Positions 1-6,188 of a stretch of 6,415 nucleotides of DNA are shown piece after piece; the first letter of the stretch is position 1; the number at the start of each line of letters is the position of its first letter. The stretch comes from Gammaproteobacteria bacterium (GTDB taxonomy: Bacteria > Pseudomonadota > Gammaproteobacteria > Immundisolibacterales > Immundisolibacteraceae). A program made the translations under genes and the position numbers. The DNA is taken from NCBI GenBank assembly GCA_003526065.1, contig DQBD01000233.1, positions 2,720 through 9,134 on the forward strand, given 5' to 3'. Under the pieces are notes generated by a model. It was not told the origin of the DNA. It did not search any database and was given only the letters and a program-made list of their open reading frames with translations.

Positions 1-708
1 TTGCAGCCCGGCGACCGATTTGCGGTGGTCTACAACGAGATCAGCGTCGACGGCGAAAAAGTGCGTGACGGCGACATCCTGGCAGCGGAGTTCGTCAATC
101 GCGGGAAAGTGCTGCGCGCCGTGCGCTACACCGACCCGAACGGCCGTACCGGCATCTACAAACCCGACGGCAGCAGCCTGCGCAAAGCGTTCAACCGCAA
201 CCCGCTCCCGGTAACGCGCATCACCTCACGCTTCAACCCGAACCGCGTGCACCCCATCTTCAAGACCGTACGCCCCCATCGCGGCGTCGACTACGGAGCC
301 CCAACCGGCACCCCGGTCAGGGTCACCGGCGACGGCCGCGTGGCGTTCGCCGGGCGCCAGCGCGGGTACGGCAACGTCATCATCATCGACCATGGACGTG
401 GGATTCGTACGCTGTATGCCCACCTGAGCCGGTTTGCCCCGAAGCTCAGCGCCGGTCAACCGGTGGAGCAGGGCAAGGTCATCGGGTATGTCGGCTCGTC
501 CGGCTGGGCGACCGGGCCCCATCTGCACTACGAGTTTCAGGTCAATGGCAAGACCAAGGACCCGTTGACGGTGGCCTTGCCGCAGGCGCAGAGCCTGCCG
601 GACGCCTACAAGCGCCACTTCACCAGCCAAACGGCGCGATGGGTCGCGGCGCTGGACGCACTGTCGACCAGACAGGTTGCTGAATCGACCGCCAAACCCA
701 TGCCGTGA
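1..708 (+). CDS. M23 family murein endopeptidase, 3' part (5' end outside window)
   Basis: Probably a periplasmic or envelope-anchored zinc endopeptidase that cuts peptide cross-links in peptidoglycan (M23, LytM-type). Seen here: 235 codons ending in TGA. Residues 1-70 look like the beta-rich domain that precedes the peptidase in OapA/MepM-like proteins. The M23 core covers about residues 85-190. It has HRGVDYGAP (His93, Asp97) and GPHLHYEF (His174, His176), with His141 in YAHLSRF. By family rule His93, Asp97 and His176 bind zinc, and His141 and His174 are the other active-site histidines. The TTG at base 1 is unlikely to be the true start: full-length relatives are about 400-480 residues with an N-terminal membrane anchor, so the first half lies upstream of the window. 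The stop overlaps the anmK start by 4 bp, implying translational coupling. All core motifs are intact. The family call is firm; the exact subfamily and cleavage specificity are inferred. Confidence 0.9.
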   Translation: MQPGDRFAVVYNEISVDGEKVRDGDILAAEFVNRGKVLRAVRYTDPNGRTGIYKPDGSSLRKAFNRNPLPVTRITSRFNPNRVHPIFKTVRPHRGVDYGAPTGTPVRVTGDGRVAFAGRQRGYGNVIIIDHGRGIRTLYAHLSRFAPKLSAGQPVEQGKVIGYVGSSGWATGPHLHYEFQVNGKTKDPLTVALPQAQSLPDAYKRHFTSQTARWVAALDALSTRQVAESTAKPMP

Positions 709-1823
709 ACATGCCGGCGGCCGAGCTCTATATCGGCCTGATGAGTGGCACCAGCCAGGATGCCATCGACGGCGTCTTGGCAGAGTTCGACGCCAGCGGA
801 CAGACCCATCGCCTGCTCGCCTGGCACAGCCAGCCACTCGACGAAGGATTGCGCCGTCAACTGGATGATCTACAGGTGGGGGGAGCGCGCGGAGAACTCG
901 CACTGGCGGTTCAGCTCCACCATCAGCTCGGCGAGCGATTCGCCGAATGCGCCCTGTCGCTGATGGACACTGCGGGCCGCAGGCCGGTACGTGCCATTGG
1001 CAGTCACGGCCAAACCGTCCGTCACGCGCCCGGGGGCGCGGCCCCGCACAGCCTGCAATTGGGTAACCCGGCGCTGATCGCCGCACGCTGCGGGGCGGCG
1101 GTGGTGTCGGACTTCCGCAACAGCGACATCGCCGTCGGTGGGCAGGGCGCCCCACTGGCACCCGCCTTCCACCAGGCCGCCTTCGCGTTGACGCAAGCCG
1201 AACGGGCAGTACTGAATCTCGGCGGCATGGCCAACGTCTCGCTGCTCGGTTCCGCCGGCCACCCCGTCAGGGGCTGGGACACCGGACCCGCCAACGTGCT
1301 GCTCGACGGCTGGGCATCGCGCCACCTTGGCCGGAACTACGATCACAACGGACAGTTCGCGCGCGGTGGCCATGTCAATGACGCACTCTTGGGCGCGCTG
1401 CTGGCGCATCCATTCATTGACCGTGCGCCCCCCAAGAGCACCGGGCGCGAGATGTTCAATCTGGCCTGGCTGGATACCGTGCTGTCCGGCCTGCCACCGC
1501 TGCCACCGGCCGATGTCCAGGCGACGCTGGCTGAATTCACGGCGGTTAGTGTCGCCACCAACCTGCGACAGCATCGCTCCCTGCGCGATGTACTGGTCTG
1601 CGGCGGTGGCGTGCGCAATGTCGATCTGATGGAGCGCATCGCCCGCCAGCTGCCGTGGCTCAAGGTGCGCTCGACAGCCGACGAGGGAATTGATCCACAA
1701 CACGTGGAGGCGCTGGCCTTTGCCTGGCTGGCGCGCCAGCGTATACACGAGGCCGCGCTGGATCTGCGTCACCTCACCGGCGCGCACCGCCCGGCCGTTC
1801 TGGGCTGTGTCTACCTGCCCTAA
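705..1823 (+). CDS. anmK: Anhydro-N-acetylmuramic acid kinase AnmK
   Basis: Cytosolic murein-recycling kinase. It uses ATP to open the 1,6-anhydro ring of anhydroMurNAc and phosphorylate it, giving MurNAc-6-phosphate, which the etherase MurQ can use. The 372-codon length fits the family (about 365-385). Motifs in order: LMSGTSQDAIDG (12-23, ATP-binding loop; relatives usually have LDG where this has QDA), GSHGQTVRH (99-107), SDFRNSDIAVGGQGAP (135-150), LNLGGMANVSLL (170-181), WDTGPAN (191-197, with Asp192 matching the catalytic aspartate), PKSTGREMFN (243-252), LVCGGGVRN (297-305) and a C-terminal EALAFAWLA. The GTG start at 705 gives a GTGA overlap with the upstream M23 gene. ATG at 711 is an in-frame alternative giving a more usual short N-terminus. 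Neither has a strong ribosome-binding site, which fits coupled translation. Pairing with a murein endopeptidase gene suits a wall turnover and recycling role. Confidence 0.96.
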   Translation: MNMPAAELYIGLMSGTSQDAIDGVLAEFDASGQTHRLLAWHSQPLDEGLRRQLDDLQVGGARGELALAVQLHHQLGERFAECALSLMDTAGRRPVRAIGSHGQTVRHAPGGAAPHSLQLGNPALIAARCGAAVVSDFRNSDIAVGGQGAPLAPAFHQAAFALTQAERAVLNLGGMANVSLLGSAGHPVRGWDTGPANVLLDGWASRHLGRNYDHNGQFARGGHVNDALLGALLAHPFIDRAPPKSTGREMFNLAWLDTVLSGLPPLPPADVQATLAEFTAVSVATNLRQHRSLRDVLVCGGGVRNVDLMERIARQLPWLKVRSTADEGIDPQHVEALAFAWLARQRIHEAALDLRHLTGAHRPAVLGCVYLP

Positions 1824-1851
1824 GGCGCGCTGAAACCCGGGCCGTCGGCCA

Positions 1852-2190
1852 TCACACGCTGAACGACGAACCGCAACCGCAGGTGGTGGTGGCCAGGGGG
1901 TTGCGGATGACGAACTGAGCGCCCTGGAAATCTTCGCGGTAGTCGATTTCCGCACCTTCCATGTATTGCAGGCTCAACGGATCGATGAGCAGCGTGACCC
2001 CCTCCGTGGTCACGGCGCAATCGCCGTCATCCTGGGCCTCGTCGAAGGTGAAGCCATACTGGAAGCCAGAACAACCACCACCGCTGATGAACACACGCAA
2101 CTTGAGTTGGGGGTTGCCTTCCTCGGCAATCAGCTCACCGACCCGCCGGGCCGCGGCTTCCGTGAAAAGGACTTGAGACAGGTTCGACAT
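1852..2190 (-). CDS. erpA: Iron-sulfur cluster insertion protein ErpA (A-type carrier)
   Basis: Cytosolic A-type Fe-S carrier that takes [Fe-S] clusters from the ISC assembly machinery and delivers them to apo-targets; in E. coli these include the isoprenoid enzymes IspG and IspH. The protein has 112 residues, within the family range. The three ligand cysteines are present: Cys40 in [12 protein letters not shown], and Cys104 and Cys106 in [10 protein letters not shown] at the C-terminus. [19 protein letters not shown] and [11 protein letters not shown] follow E. coli ErpA closely as I recall it, which favours ErpA over IscA or SufA. An extra Cys58 is not a family ligand. The ATG at 2190 has an excellent ribosome-binding site, GGAGG at 2196-2200, 5 nt upstream. 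It lies 54 bp downstream of the DUF6776-like gene on the same strand and converges on anmK with a 28-bp gap. I saw no clear promoter or IscR site just upstream. Confidence 0.96.
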   Translation of the reverse strand: MSNLSQVLFTEAAARRVGELIAEEGNPQLKLRVFISGGGCSGFQYGFTFDEAQDDGDCAVTTEGVTLLIDPLSLQYMEGAEIDYREDFQGAQFVIRNPLATTTCGCGSSFSV

Positions 2191-2244
2191 CGAAACCTCC
2201 AGAAAAATGTTCCACGCCCAACGGGCATATTCCCTGAGACTTTA

Positions 2245-2892
2245 TCAGGGCGGCGAAGTTGCGCGCGCCGCCAGGGCCTCGCGCCAGGGAAACTCAAACC
2301 GGCGCGGCGCCTGTCCCTTCGGCTCCAGGTCAACGCGCAACCGTTGCGGGGCGAACGTTGCCGCCACGGGCCCCGCTCCCGACAGCACCTGCAGGCGACT
2401 GAGCGACAACGACTGCTCGGCCAGGAGCAATGCGGGCTGCGCATCACCTCCCGCCTCCTGACCCAAGAGCCAGAGCCGCACGCGCCCAGCCAAGGCCGGC
2501 GCATCGTCACCGGCAGCCACCCGCACCAACAAAACGCGGTAGGCGACCTCGCCCGCGTGCCGGGTCAGCGTTACCTCACCAACACCCAGATCGGGGGTGC
2601 GTCCGTGCGGCAACAAGACGCCACGCAGGAGATCCAGGCGACGTTCAAGGTCCGCGTTCCGGGCATTCAGGTCCACCATCTGCCCACGCAACACGACCAG
2701 CGCTTCGCGGTCCACGAGCTGCAGCTGCCGGAGCAGCGCGTTTTGCTCACGCAGTGCCACCAGTGGCTCGGCATCGACCGGCGACGGCGTCTCGACGCCG
2801 CGCAGCCCCGTTGCCCAGCCGGCAAGCTGTCCCGCCACCACTCCGACGAACACCCCGGCCAGAAAGCGACCTGGCCGCGAGGGAGTCTTCAC
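2245..2892 (-). CDS. DUF6776-like membrane-anchored coiled-coil protein, function unknown
   Basis: A 215-residue protein of unknown function. Seen: a short basic N-terminus, one hydrophobic helix at about residues 9-30 ([17 protein letters not shown]), a coiled coil at about 44-92 with regular Leu/Val spacing and many Glu/Gln/Arg, then a beta-rich Ala/Leu/Val/Arg domain from about 103 to 205 ending in FEFPW. This plan, together with [17 protein letters not shown] and a closing phenylalanine-proline-tryptophan, resembles DUF6776 proteins, which I recall beside argC and erpA in proteobacteria. It is probably inner-membrane anchored with the coiled coil and C-terminal domain in the periplasm, but topology is inferred. 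The GTG start at 2892 overlaps the argC TGA as GTGA (2889-2892), so it is probably translated by coupling from argC. It could be a structural or scaffold protein; no catalytic motif is visible. Confidence 0.8.
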   Translation of the reverse strand: MKTPSRPGRFLAGVFVGVVAGQLAGWATGLRGVETPSPVDAEPLVALREQNALLRQLQLVDREALVVLRGQMVDLNARNADLERRLDLLRGVLLPHGRTPDLGVGEVTLTRHAGEVAYRVLLVRVAAGDDAPALAGRVRLWLLGQEAGGDAQPALLLAEQSLSLSRLQVLSGAGPVAATFAPQRLRVDLEPKGQAPRRFEFPWREALAARATSPP

Positions 2893-3911
2893 GGCGCCAG
2901 AGCCGGCTGGCGCAAGCCACAGGTCTCGTCGAGCCCAAACATGAGATTCATGTTCTGGATCGCCTGGCCCGCGGCCCCCTTGACCAGGTTGTCGATCACC
3001 GACAGCACCACCACCCGGCGGCCCTCGCCATGCACGGCCATCACGCAGTCGTTACCCGCCCGCACGGCGCCGGTCTGCGGGTGTCCGCCGGCGGGCAGAA
3101 CCCGAACGAAAGGCTCGTTGCGATAACGCGCCTCGTACACCGCCTGCAGATCGGCGGCCTGGGTGAGCCGCGAATACAACGTGACGTGTATCCCCCGGTT
3201 CATGGGCACCAGGTGTGGCACGAAGGTCAGATCCACCCCCCCGGCACCCATCCCGTTGAGCGTCTGCGTGATCTCCGGCTGATGCCGGTGCGCGAACACG
3301 TTGTAGGCACGAAAGTTTTCGTTCACCTCGCAGAACGCCAGATCCGCGCGCACGTGCCGGCCGGCACCGCTGACGCCCGACTTGCAGTCGGCCACCAGGT
3401 CGGCCGGATCCACCAGGCCCGCCTCCACCAGGGGCAGGAATCCCAGCGTGACGGCCGTCGGGTAGCACCCCGGGTTGGCGATCAGACGCGCGGACGCGAT
3501 CCGGTCGCGGTTGATCTCCGGCAGGCCATACACGGCCTCCTCCAGGAACTGCGGACAGGCATGCGGCATGCCGTACCAACGCTCCCACACAGCCGGATCG
3601 CGCAAACGGAAATCGGCCGCCAGATCGATCACCCGGGCACCGGCGTCCAGCAGCGTCGGCACCTGCTGCATGGCCACGCCGTTGGGCGTGGCGAAGAACA
3701 CCACATCGCAGGTGGCCAAGGCACGTACGTCGACGTCACTGAACGCCACATCCACCCGCCCGGCCAAGCTCGGAAACACGCTGCTCACCGGCTGTCCGGC
3801 CTCGCTGCGCGAGGTAATCACGCTCAATTCGGCCTGCGGGTGATGACACAGCAAACGCAGCAGCTCGACACCGGTGAAACCGCTCCCGCCGACAATTCCA
3901 ACCTTGATCAT
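2889..3911 (-). CDS. argC: N-acetyl-gamma-glutamyl-phosphate reductase ArgC
   Basis: Third step of arginine biosynthesis: NADPH-dependent reduction of N-acetylglutamyl-5-phosphate to the semialdehyde, in the cytosol. The 340-residue product matches type 1 ArgC. Visible motifs: the Rossmann dinucleotide loop [11 protein letters not shown] (4-14), FFATPNGV (72-79), [10 protein letters not shown] with catalytic Cys149, KSGVSGAGR (177-185), and HRHQPEI (208-214), whose histidines include the catalytic one. ATG at 3911 is chosen because it puts the Rossmann strand at the N-terminus as in relatives and has GGGGGA at 3919-3924, 7 nt upstream. The frame stays open upstream, but any earlier start would run into the terminator and tRNA. 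It lies downstream of the rplM-rpsI-tRNA terminator and overlaps the next gene by 4 bp. No clear promoter is visible in the 48-nt gap, so transcription may come from read-through or an unrecognised promoter. Confidence 0.97.
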   Translation of the reverse strand: MIKVGIVGGSGFTGVELLRLLCHHPQAELSVITSRSEAGQPVSSVFPSLAGRVDVAFSDVDVRALATCDVVFFATPNGVAMQQVPTLLDAGARVIDLAADFRLRDPAVWERWYGMPHACPQFLEEAVYGLPEINRDRIASARLIANPGCYPTAVTLGFLPLVEAGLVDPADLVADCKSGVSGAGRHVRADLAFCEVNENFRAYNVFAHRHQPEITQTLNGMGAGGVDLTFVPHLVPMNRGIHVTLYSRLTQAADLQAVYEARYRNEPFVRVLPAGGHPQTGAVRAGNDCVMAVHGEGRRVVVLSVIDNLVKGAAGQAIQNMNLMFGLDETCGLRQPALAP

Positions 3912-3924
3912 CACCGCATCCCCC

Positions 3925-3948
3925 GCACGCCGCCGACGGCGGTCGTGC
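3925..3948 (-). other. GC-rich stem-loop in the argC leader
   Basis: A near-perfect inverted repeat: CCGCC/GGCGG with a 3-nt loop, extended past a one-base bulge by GCACG/CGTGC, giving 10 paired positions in 24 nt. It sits just upstream of the argC ribosome-binding site (3919-3924) and just after the T-tract of the upstream terminator. There is no T-run after it in the argC direction, so it is not an intrinsic terminator. It could protect a processed 5' end or affect access to the argC start. The structure is seen; any role is inferred. Confidence 0.4.
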
Positions 3949-3959
3949 CTTTGACACAC

Positions 3960-3992
3960 AAAAAAGCCCGGCATGACGAGCAGGCCGGGCTT
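3960..3992 (-). terminator. Intrinsic terminator after the rplM-rpsI-tRNA-Gln transcript
   Basis: A perfect 9-bp stem (AAGCCCGGC at 3964-3972 against GCCGGGCTT at 3984-3992) with an 11-nt loop. Read on the - strand it ends in six consecutive T, counting those shared with the stem and tail (3960-3965). This is a textbook Rho-independent terminator. It starts 21 nt past the tRNA 3' CCA end and 48 nt before the argC ATG, separating the ribosomal-protein/tRNA unit from argC. Confidence 0.9.
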
Positions 3993-4013
3993 CCCAAATT
4001 TGTCCAGCAAAAA

Positions 4014-4087
4014 TGGCTGGGGGACTAGGATTCGAACCTAGATTGACGGAGTCAGAGTCCGCTGTCCTACCGTTGGACGATCCCCCA
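4014..4087 (-). tRNA. tRNA-Gln (anticodon CTG)
   Basis: A complete 74-nt cloverleaf with encoded CCA. The acceptor stem is TGGGGGA/TCCCCCA (7 bp), followed by discriminator G and CCA. The D-stem is GTCC/GGAC with loop AACGGTA. The anticodon stem GCGGA/TCCGT closes the loop CTCTGAC, so the anticodon is CTG (4053-4055), reading the glutamine codon CAG. The variable loop has 4 nt, and the T-stem CTAGG/CCTAG carries the loop TTCGAAT. The U1-A72 pair is typical of bacterial tRNA-Gln. The 5' end is 20 nt after the rpsI stop on the same strand and a strong terminator follows, so it is probably released by RNase processing of the rplM-rpsI transcript. An inverted repeat AGCGCT/AGCGCT (4092-4097 and 4110-4115) lies directly 5' of the tRNA and overlaps the rpsI stop. 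Confidence 0.96.
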
Positions 4088-4107
4088 CCCGAGCGCTCCA
4101 GCGCGGC

Positions 4108-4503
4108 TCAGCGCTTGGAGAACTGGCTGGCGCGCCGCGCCTTGTGCAAGCCGACCTTCTTGCGTTCCACCTCGCGCGCGTCGCGCGTCACATAACCGGC
4201 CTTGCGCAGCACCGGGCGGAACGTCTCGTCAAACTCGATCAGCGCCCGCGTGATGCCGTGCCGAATCGCGCCGGCCTGGCCGTTCGGCCCGCCGCCCTTG
4301 ACCGTGATCTTCAGATCGAAGCCTTCCGACCGCTCGACAGCCTCCAGCGGCTGGCGCACGAGCATGCGCGAGGTCTGGCGCCCAAAGTATTCCTCAAGGC
4401 TGCGGCCGTTGATGGAAATGGCGCCGCTGCCCAGGCTCAGGATGACGCGCGCCGAGGCCGACTTACGCCGACCGACCGAAATGGGTTTTTGCACTACTGG
4501 CAT
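4108..4503 (-). CDS. rpsI: 30S ribosomal protein S9 (uS9)
   Basis: A small-subunit protein whose basic C-terminal tail reaches the P-site tRNA anticodon region. The 131-residue length matches bacterial S9 (about 130). Visible signatures: [11 protein letters not shown] (10-20), [12 protein letters not shown] (31-42), the glycine-rich [20 protein letters not shown] (69-88), and the basic tail ending QFSKR with the invariant terminal Lys-Arg. The tail reads [11 protein letters not shown], where relatives usually have an Arg-Pro before Gln-Phe; this is a mild variation. The ATG at 4503 is chosen because upstream in-frame codons have no S9 character. A weak GGA-type ribosome-binding site precedes it. 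It follows rplM with a 22-nt gap on the same strand, the classic L13-S9 operon, and is followed by the tRNA-Gln gene. Confidence 0.98.
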   Translation of the reverse strand: MPVVQKPISVGRRKSASARVILSLGSGAISINGRSLEEYFGRQTSRMLVRQPLEAVERSEGFDLKITVKGGGPNGQAGAIRHGITRALIEFDETFRPVLRKAGYVTRDAREVERKKVGLHKARRASQFSKR

Positions 4504-4525
4504 GACGGAATCCGAACTGCGTTGA

Positions 4526-4954
4526 TCAAATGTCCAGCGCCTGCGGCTGCTGGGCCGTATGCGGATGCTCCGCGCCAGCATAAACCTTCAGCTTGCGGAA
4601 CATGGCGCGACCGAGCGGGTTCTTTGGCAGCATGCCCTTGACCGCCTGCTCGAGCACCAGTGCCGGCCGGCGGGCAATGCGGTCGGCGAACGTCTCGCTG
4701 CGCAAGCCACCGATATAGCCGGTGTGATGATGATAGACCTTGTCGGTCTGCTTGCGGCCGGTCACACACACCTTCTCCGCATTGATCACGACGATGTAAT
4801 CGCCCGTGTCGATGTGCGGGGTGTACAACGGCTTGTGCTTGCCGCGCAGACGGCGGGCAATCTCGGTCGCCAGACGCCCAAGGGTCTTCCCCTCGGCATC
4901 AACGAGATACCAATCCTGGCGCACGGTGCTGGGGGTGGCGCTGACAGTCTTCAT
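4526..4954 (-). CDS. rplM: 50S ribosomal protein L13 (uL13)
   Basis: An early-assembling large-subunit protein that binds 23S rRNA. It has 142 residues, the same length as E. coli L13. Signatures: [19 protein letters not shown] (15-33), [19 protein letters not shown] (38-56), [11 protein letters not shown] (58-68), [13 protein letters not shown] (74-86) and the [20 protein letters not shown] segment (108-127), which are highly conserved in L13. ATG at 4954 gives the standard N-terminus; an upstream in-frame ATG at 4978 would add eight residues and lies almost at the predicted transcription start. No strong ribosome-binding site precedes 4954. A near-consensus promoter lies just upstream at 4990-5018. 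It is first in the rplM-rpsI unit. Confidence 0.98.
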   Translation of the reverse strand: MKTVSATPSTVRQDWYLVDAEGKTLGRLATEIARRLRGKHKPLYTPHIDTGDYIVVINAEKVCVTGRKQTDKVYHHHTGYIGGLRSETFADRIARRPALVLEQAVKGMLPKNPLGRAMFRKLKVYAGAEHPHTAQQPQALDI

Positions 4955-4989
4955 GCCGAATTCGCAAATGGCCCGCAAAAAGGGCGTGC

Positions 4990-5018
4990 ATCCTATGTGG
5001 CGCCACCGGTACTGTCAA
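4990..5018 (-). promoter_or_regulatory. Sigma70 promoter for the rplM-rpsI-tRNA unit
   Basis: On the - strand there is a perfect -35 box TTGACA (5013-5018), an ideal 17-bp spacer (4996-5012) and a -10 box TAGGAT (4990-4995, 4 of 6 consensus). Transcription would start around 4982-4984, leaving a leader of about 30 nt before the rplM ATG at 4954. The -35 box contains the TGA stop codon of the truncated dehydrogenase gene (5015-5017). Strength and position fit a ribosomal-protein operon; the start site itself is inferred. Confidence 0.85.
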
Positions 5019-5803
5019 GGCACCGCCCGCCACAGGGGCTCCCAGGGCAACGGCGTCATGCGCAGCATGGCCATGCCATCCAGGGCCATATCGAACAGCT
5101 GCGGCGCGTTCACAATAAAGCCGCGCTTTTCCATACCCTCATAGGGGCTGCCCTGGGACGGGTCCACCACCACATGGGCGCCCATGGCCCTGGCCAGCTT
5201 GCGGCGCGTGGGGGAAAGATCACTGGCCACGATATGACGCACCCCCCTGGCCTTGAGCATGGCAATCACCCCGAGACCAATGGGCCCGCACCCAATCACG
5301 ATGGCCGTGTCACGACGGCCTATCCCGGAGCGGTTCACCGCATGCAGGGACACCGCCATGGGCTCGGTCAGCGCCGCATGGTCATCGGAAATACCGTTGG
5401 TGACAGGAAAAGCCAGGGATTCCTCCACCAGCACCCGTTCGGCATAGGCCCCGGGAGCCAGAGTGGAAAGGCCGGTCAGATGCGCCACCCCGTTATTGCG
5501 CCGCATGGGCATGGCCACGATGCGCTTGCCCGGCTTCCAGCGGCGATGGGTCTTCGGGCCGTAGTCCGCGATCTCGCCCACAAACTCGTGCCCCAACACC
5601 ACATGCTCATGACTGCGCATGATGTGCGGGTAACCGACCCGCTCGGTGGCCTCCGCCAGTTCGTCCGCGTGATGACGGGCATGCAGATCCGATCCGCAGA
5701 TGCCGCAACGCAACACATTCAGAAGTATCTGACCCTTGCCCGGTTCCGGCTCGGGCACATCCTGGACCGCAAAGTCACCGTGGTGGCAAACAACCGCTTT
5801 CAT
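5015..5803 (-). CDS. Zinc-dependent medium-chain alcohol dehydrogenase-like protein, C-terminally truncated (possible pseudogene)
   Basis: Resembles cytosolic zinc-dependent MDR dehydrogenases, which oxidise alcohols or reduce aldehydes with NAD(P); the substrate is unknown. Seen: LRCGICGSDLHARHH with Cys36 and His41, LGHEFVGEI with His72-Glu73, LTEPMAV with Glu147 (catalytic zinc site), and the Rossmann loop VIGCGPIGLG (169-178) followed by an acidic residue in ASDLS (193-197). The four-cysteine structural zinc lobe is absent, as in some MDR subfamilies. The protein stops at residue 262, while the family normally runs to about 340-390. The missing part is the last strands of the cofactor fold and the C-terminal return to the catalytic domain. 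It ends inside a loop region (PWEPLWRAVP), and its stop lies in the rplM -35 box. The start at 5803 is supported by an AAGGA ribosome-binding site about 7 nt upstream. Activity is doubtful; it is either a truncation product or a relic. Confidence 0.8.
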   Translation of the reverse strand: MKAVVCHHGDFAVQDVPEPEPGKGQILLNVLRCGICGSDLHARHHADELAEATERVGYPHIMRSHEHVVLGHEFVGEIADYGPKTHRRWKPGKRIVAMPMRRNNGVAHLTGLSTLAPGAYAERVLVEESLAFPVTNGISDDHAALTEPMAVSLHAVNRSGIGRRDTAIVIGCGPIGLGVIAMLKARGVRHIVASDLSPTRRKLARAMGAHVVVDPSQGSPYEGMEKRGFIVNAPQLFDMALDGMAMLRMTPLPWEPLWRAVP

Positions 5804-5839
5804 GGCTTTTCCTTATGGCAGGCTGGCTTGATTGGCATG

Positions 5840-5869
5840 CTTATAGTGTCGCGCAACAGGCACGGGGAA
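5840..5869 (-). promoter_or_regulatory. Possible promoter of the truncated dehydrogenase gene
   Basis: On the - strand a -10-like TATAAG (5840-5845, 5 of 6 consensus) lies 36 bp upstream of the ATG. The best -35 candidate is TTCCCC at 5864-5869 with an 18-bp spacer, which is a poor match. If used, the leader would be about 30 nt and would include the AAGGA ribosome-binding site. The -10 is the only persuasive element. Confidence 0.3.
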
Positions 5870-6153
5870 ACAGGTCGTATGGAGCCAAATAGGTCAGCCT
5901 TCATTGAGACCGGGGGAGAGGAAGGTGGCGTAGCGGCAATGGGTCTGCTGTTCAAAGCCTTTGGCAGTATCAGCGTTGCGATAAAAATTATATTTTGGCC
6001 ACGTCTTGAATGCGGCTCTCACATGGACGATTGAAGAACTGACCCTAATGCCCGGGATGGCAATGCTCATGGGGCGGCCTCGGCTCGGTATCGGATCTAC
6101 GTCGACCAGTGCAGCAAGCTCCTCACTTCACGCATTTTCAACAGAGAACACGC

Positions 6154-6188
6154 TTTACTGCGCCAGGGTAAACGGCAGGTTTTATACT
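6154..6188 (+). promoter_or_regulatory. Possible promoter/operator of the cupin gene
   Basis: A -10-like TATACT (6183-6188, 5 of 6 consensus) lies 39 bp before the cupin ATG, but no recognisable sigma70 -35 box sits at 16-18 bp. Where the -35 should be there is a short dyad, TTTAC (6154-6158) and GTAAA (6168-6172), spaced by 9 bp. This could suggest an activator or repressor site, or an alternative sigma factor. Evidence is weak. Confidence 0.25.

Noticed and set aside
1824..1851. Possible bidirectional terminator between convergent anmK and erpA
   Set aside because: Only GGCC-GTC-GGCC is present, a 4-bp stem with a 3-nt loop and no T-run on either side.
870..1955. A 361-codon - strand open frame opposite anmK
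   Set aside because: AnmK motifs run the full length of the + strand; the antisense product has no family-like features.
3912..4010. N-terminal extension of argC by 33 codons
   Set aside because: It would read through the terminator hairpin and the tRNA trailer; the Rossmann strand begins at the ATG at 3911, which has its own ribosome-binding site.
1966..4028. Long + strand open frames opposite erpA, the DUF6776-like gene and argC
   Set aside because: Their products are Arg/His/Pro-rich low-complexity translations typical of antisense frames in GC-rich genes; the - strand genes are unmistakable.
4971..4985. GCCC/GGGC hairpin in the rplM leader as an L13 autoregulatory structure
   Set aside because: It has only four pairs and starts at or before the predicted transcription start, so most of it may not be transcribed; no known leader motif was recognised.
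5065..5076. 12-bp perfect palindrome GCATGGCCATGC
   Set aside because: It lies inside the dehydrogenase coding sequence in a Met/Ala-rich stretch and is explained by codon repetition.
4559..6034. A 491-codon + strand open frame opposite rplM and the dehydrogenase gene
   Set aside because: It is antisense to clear L13 and MDR coding sequence and runs across the rplM promoter; only its last 51 codons (from 5879) lie in non-coding DNA and are discussed separately.
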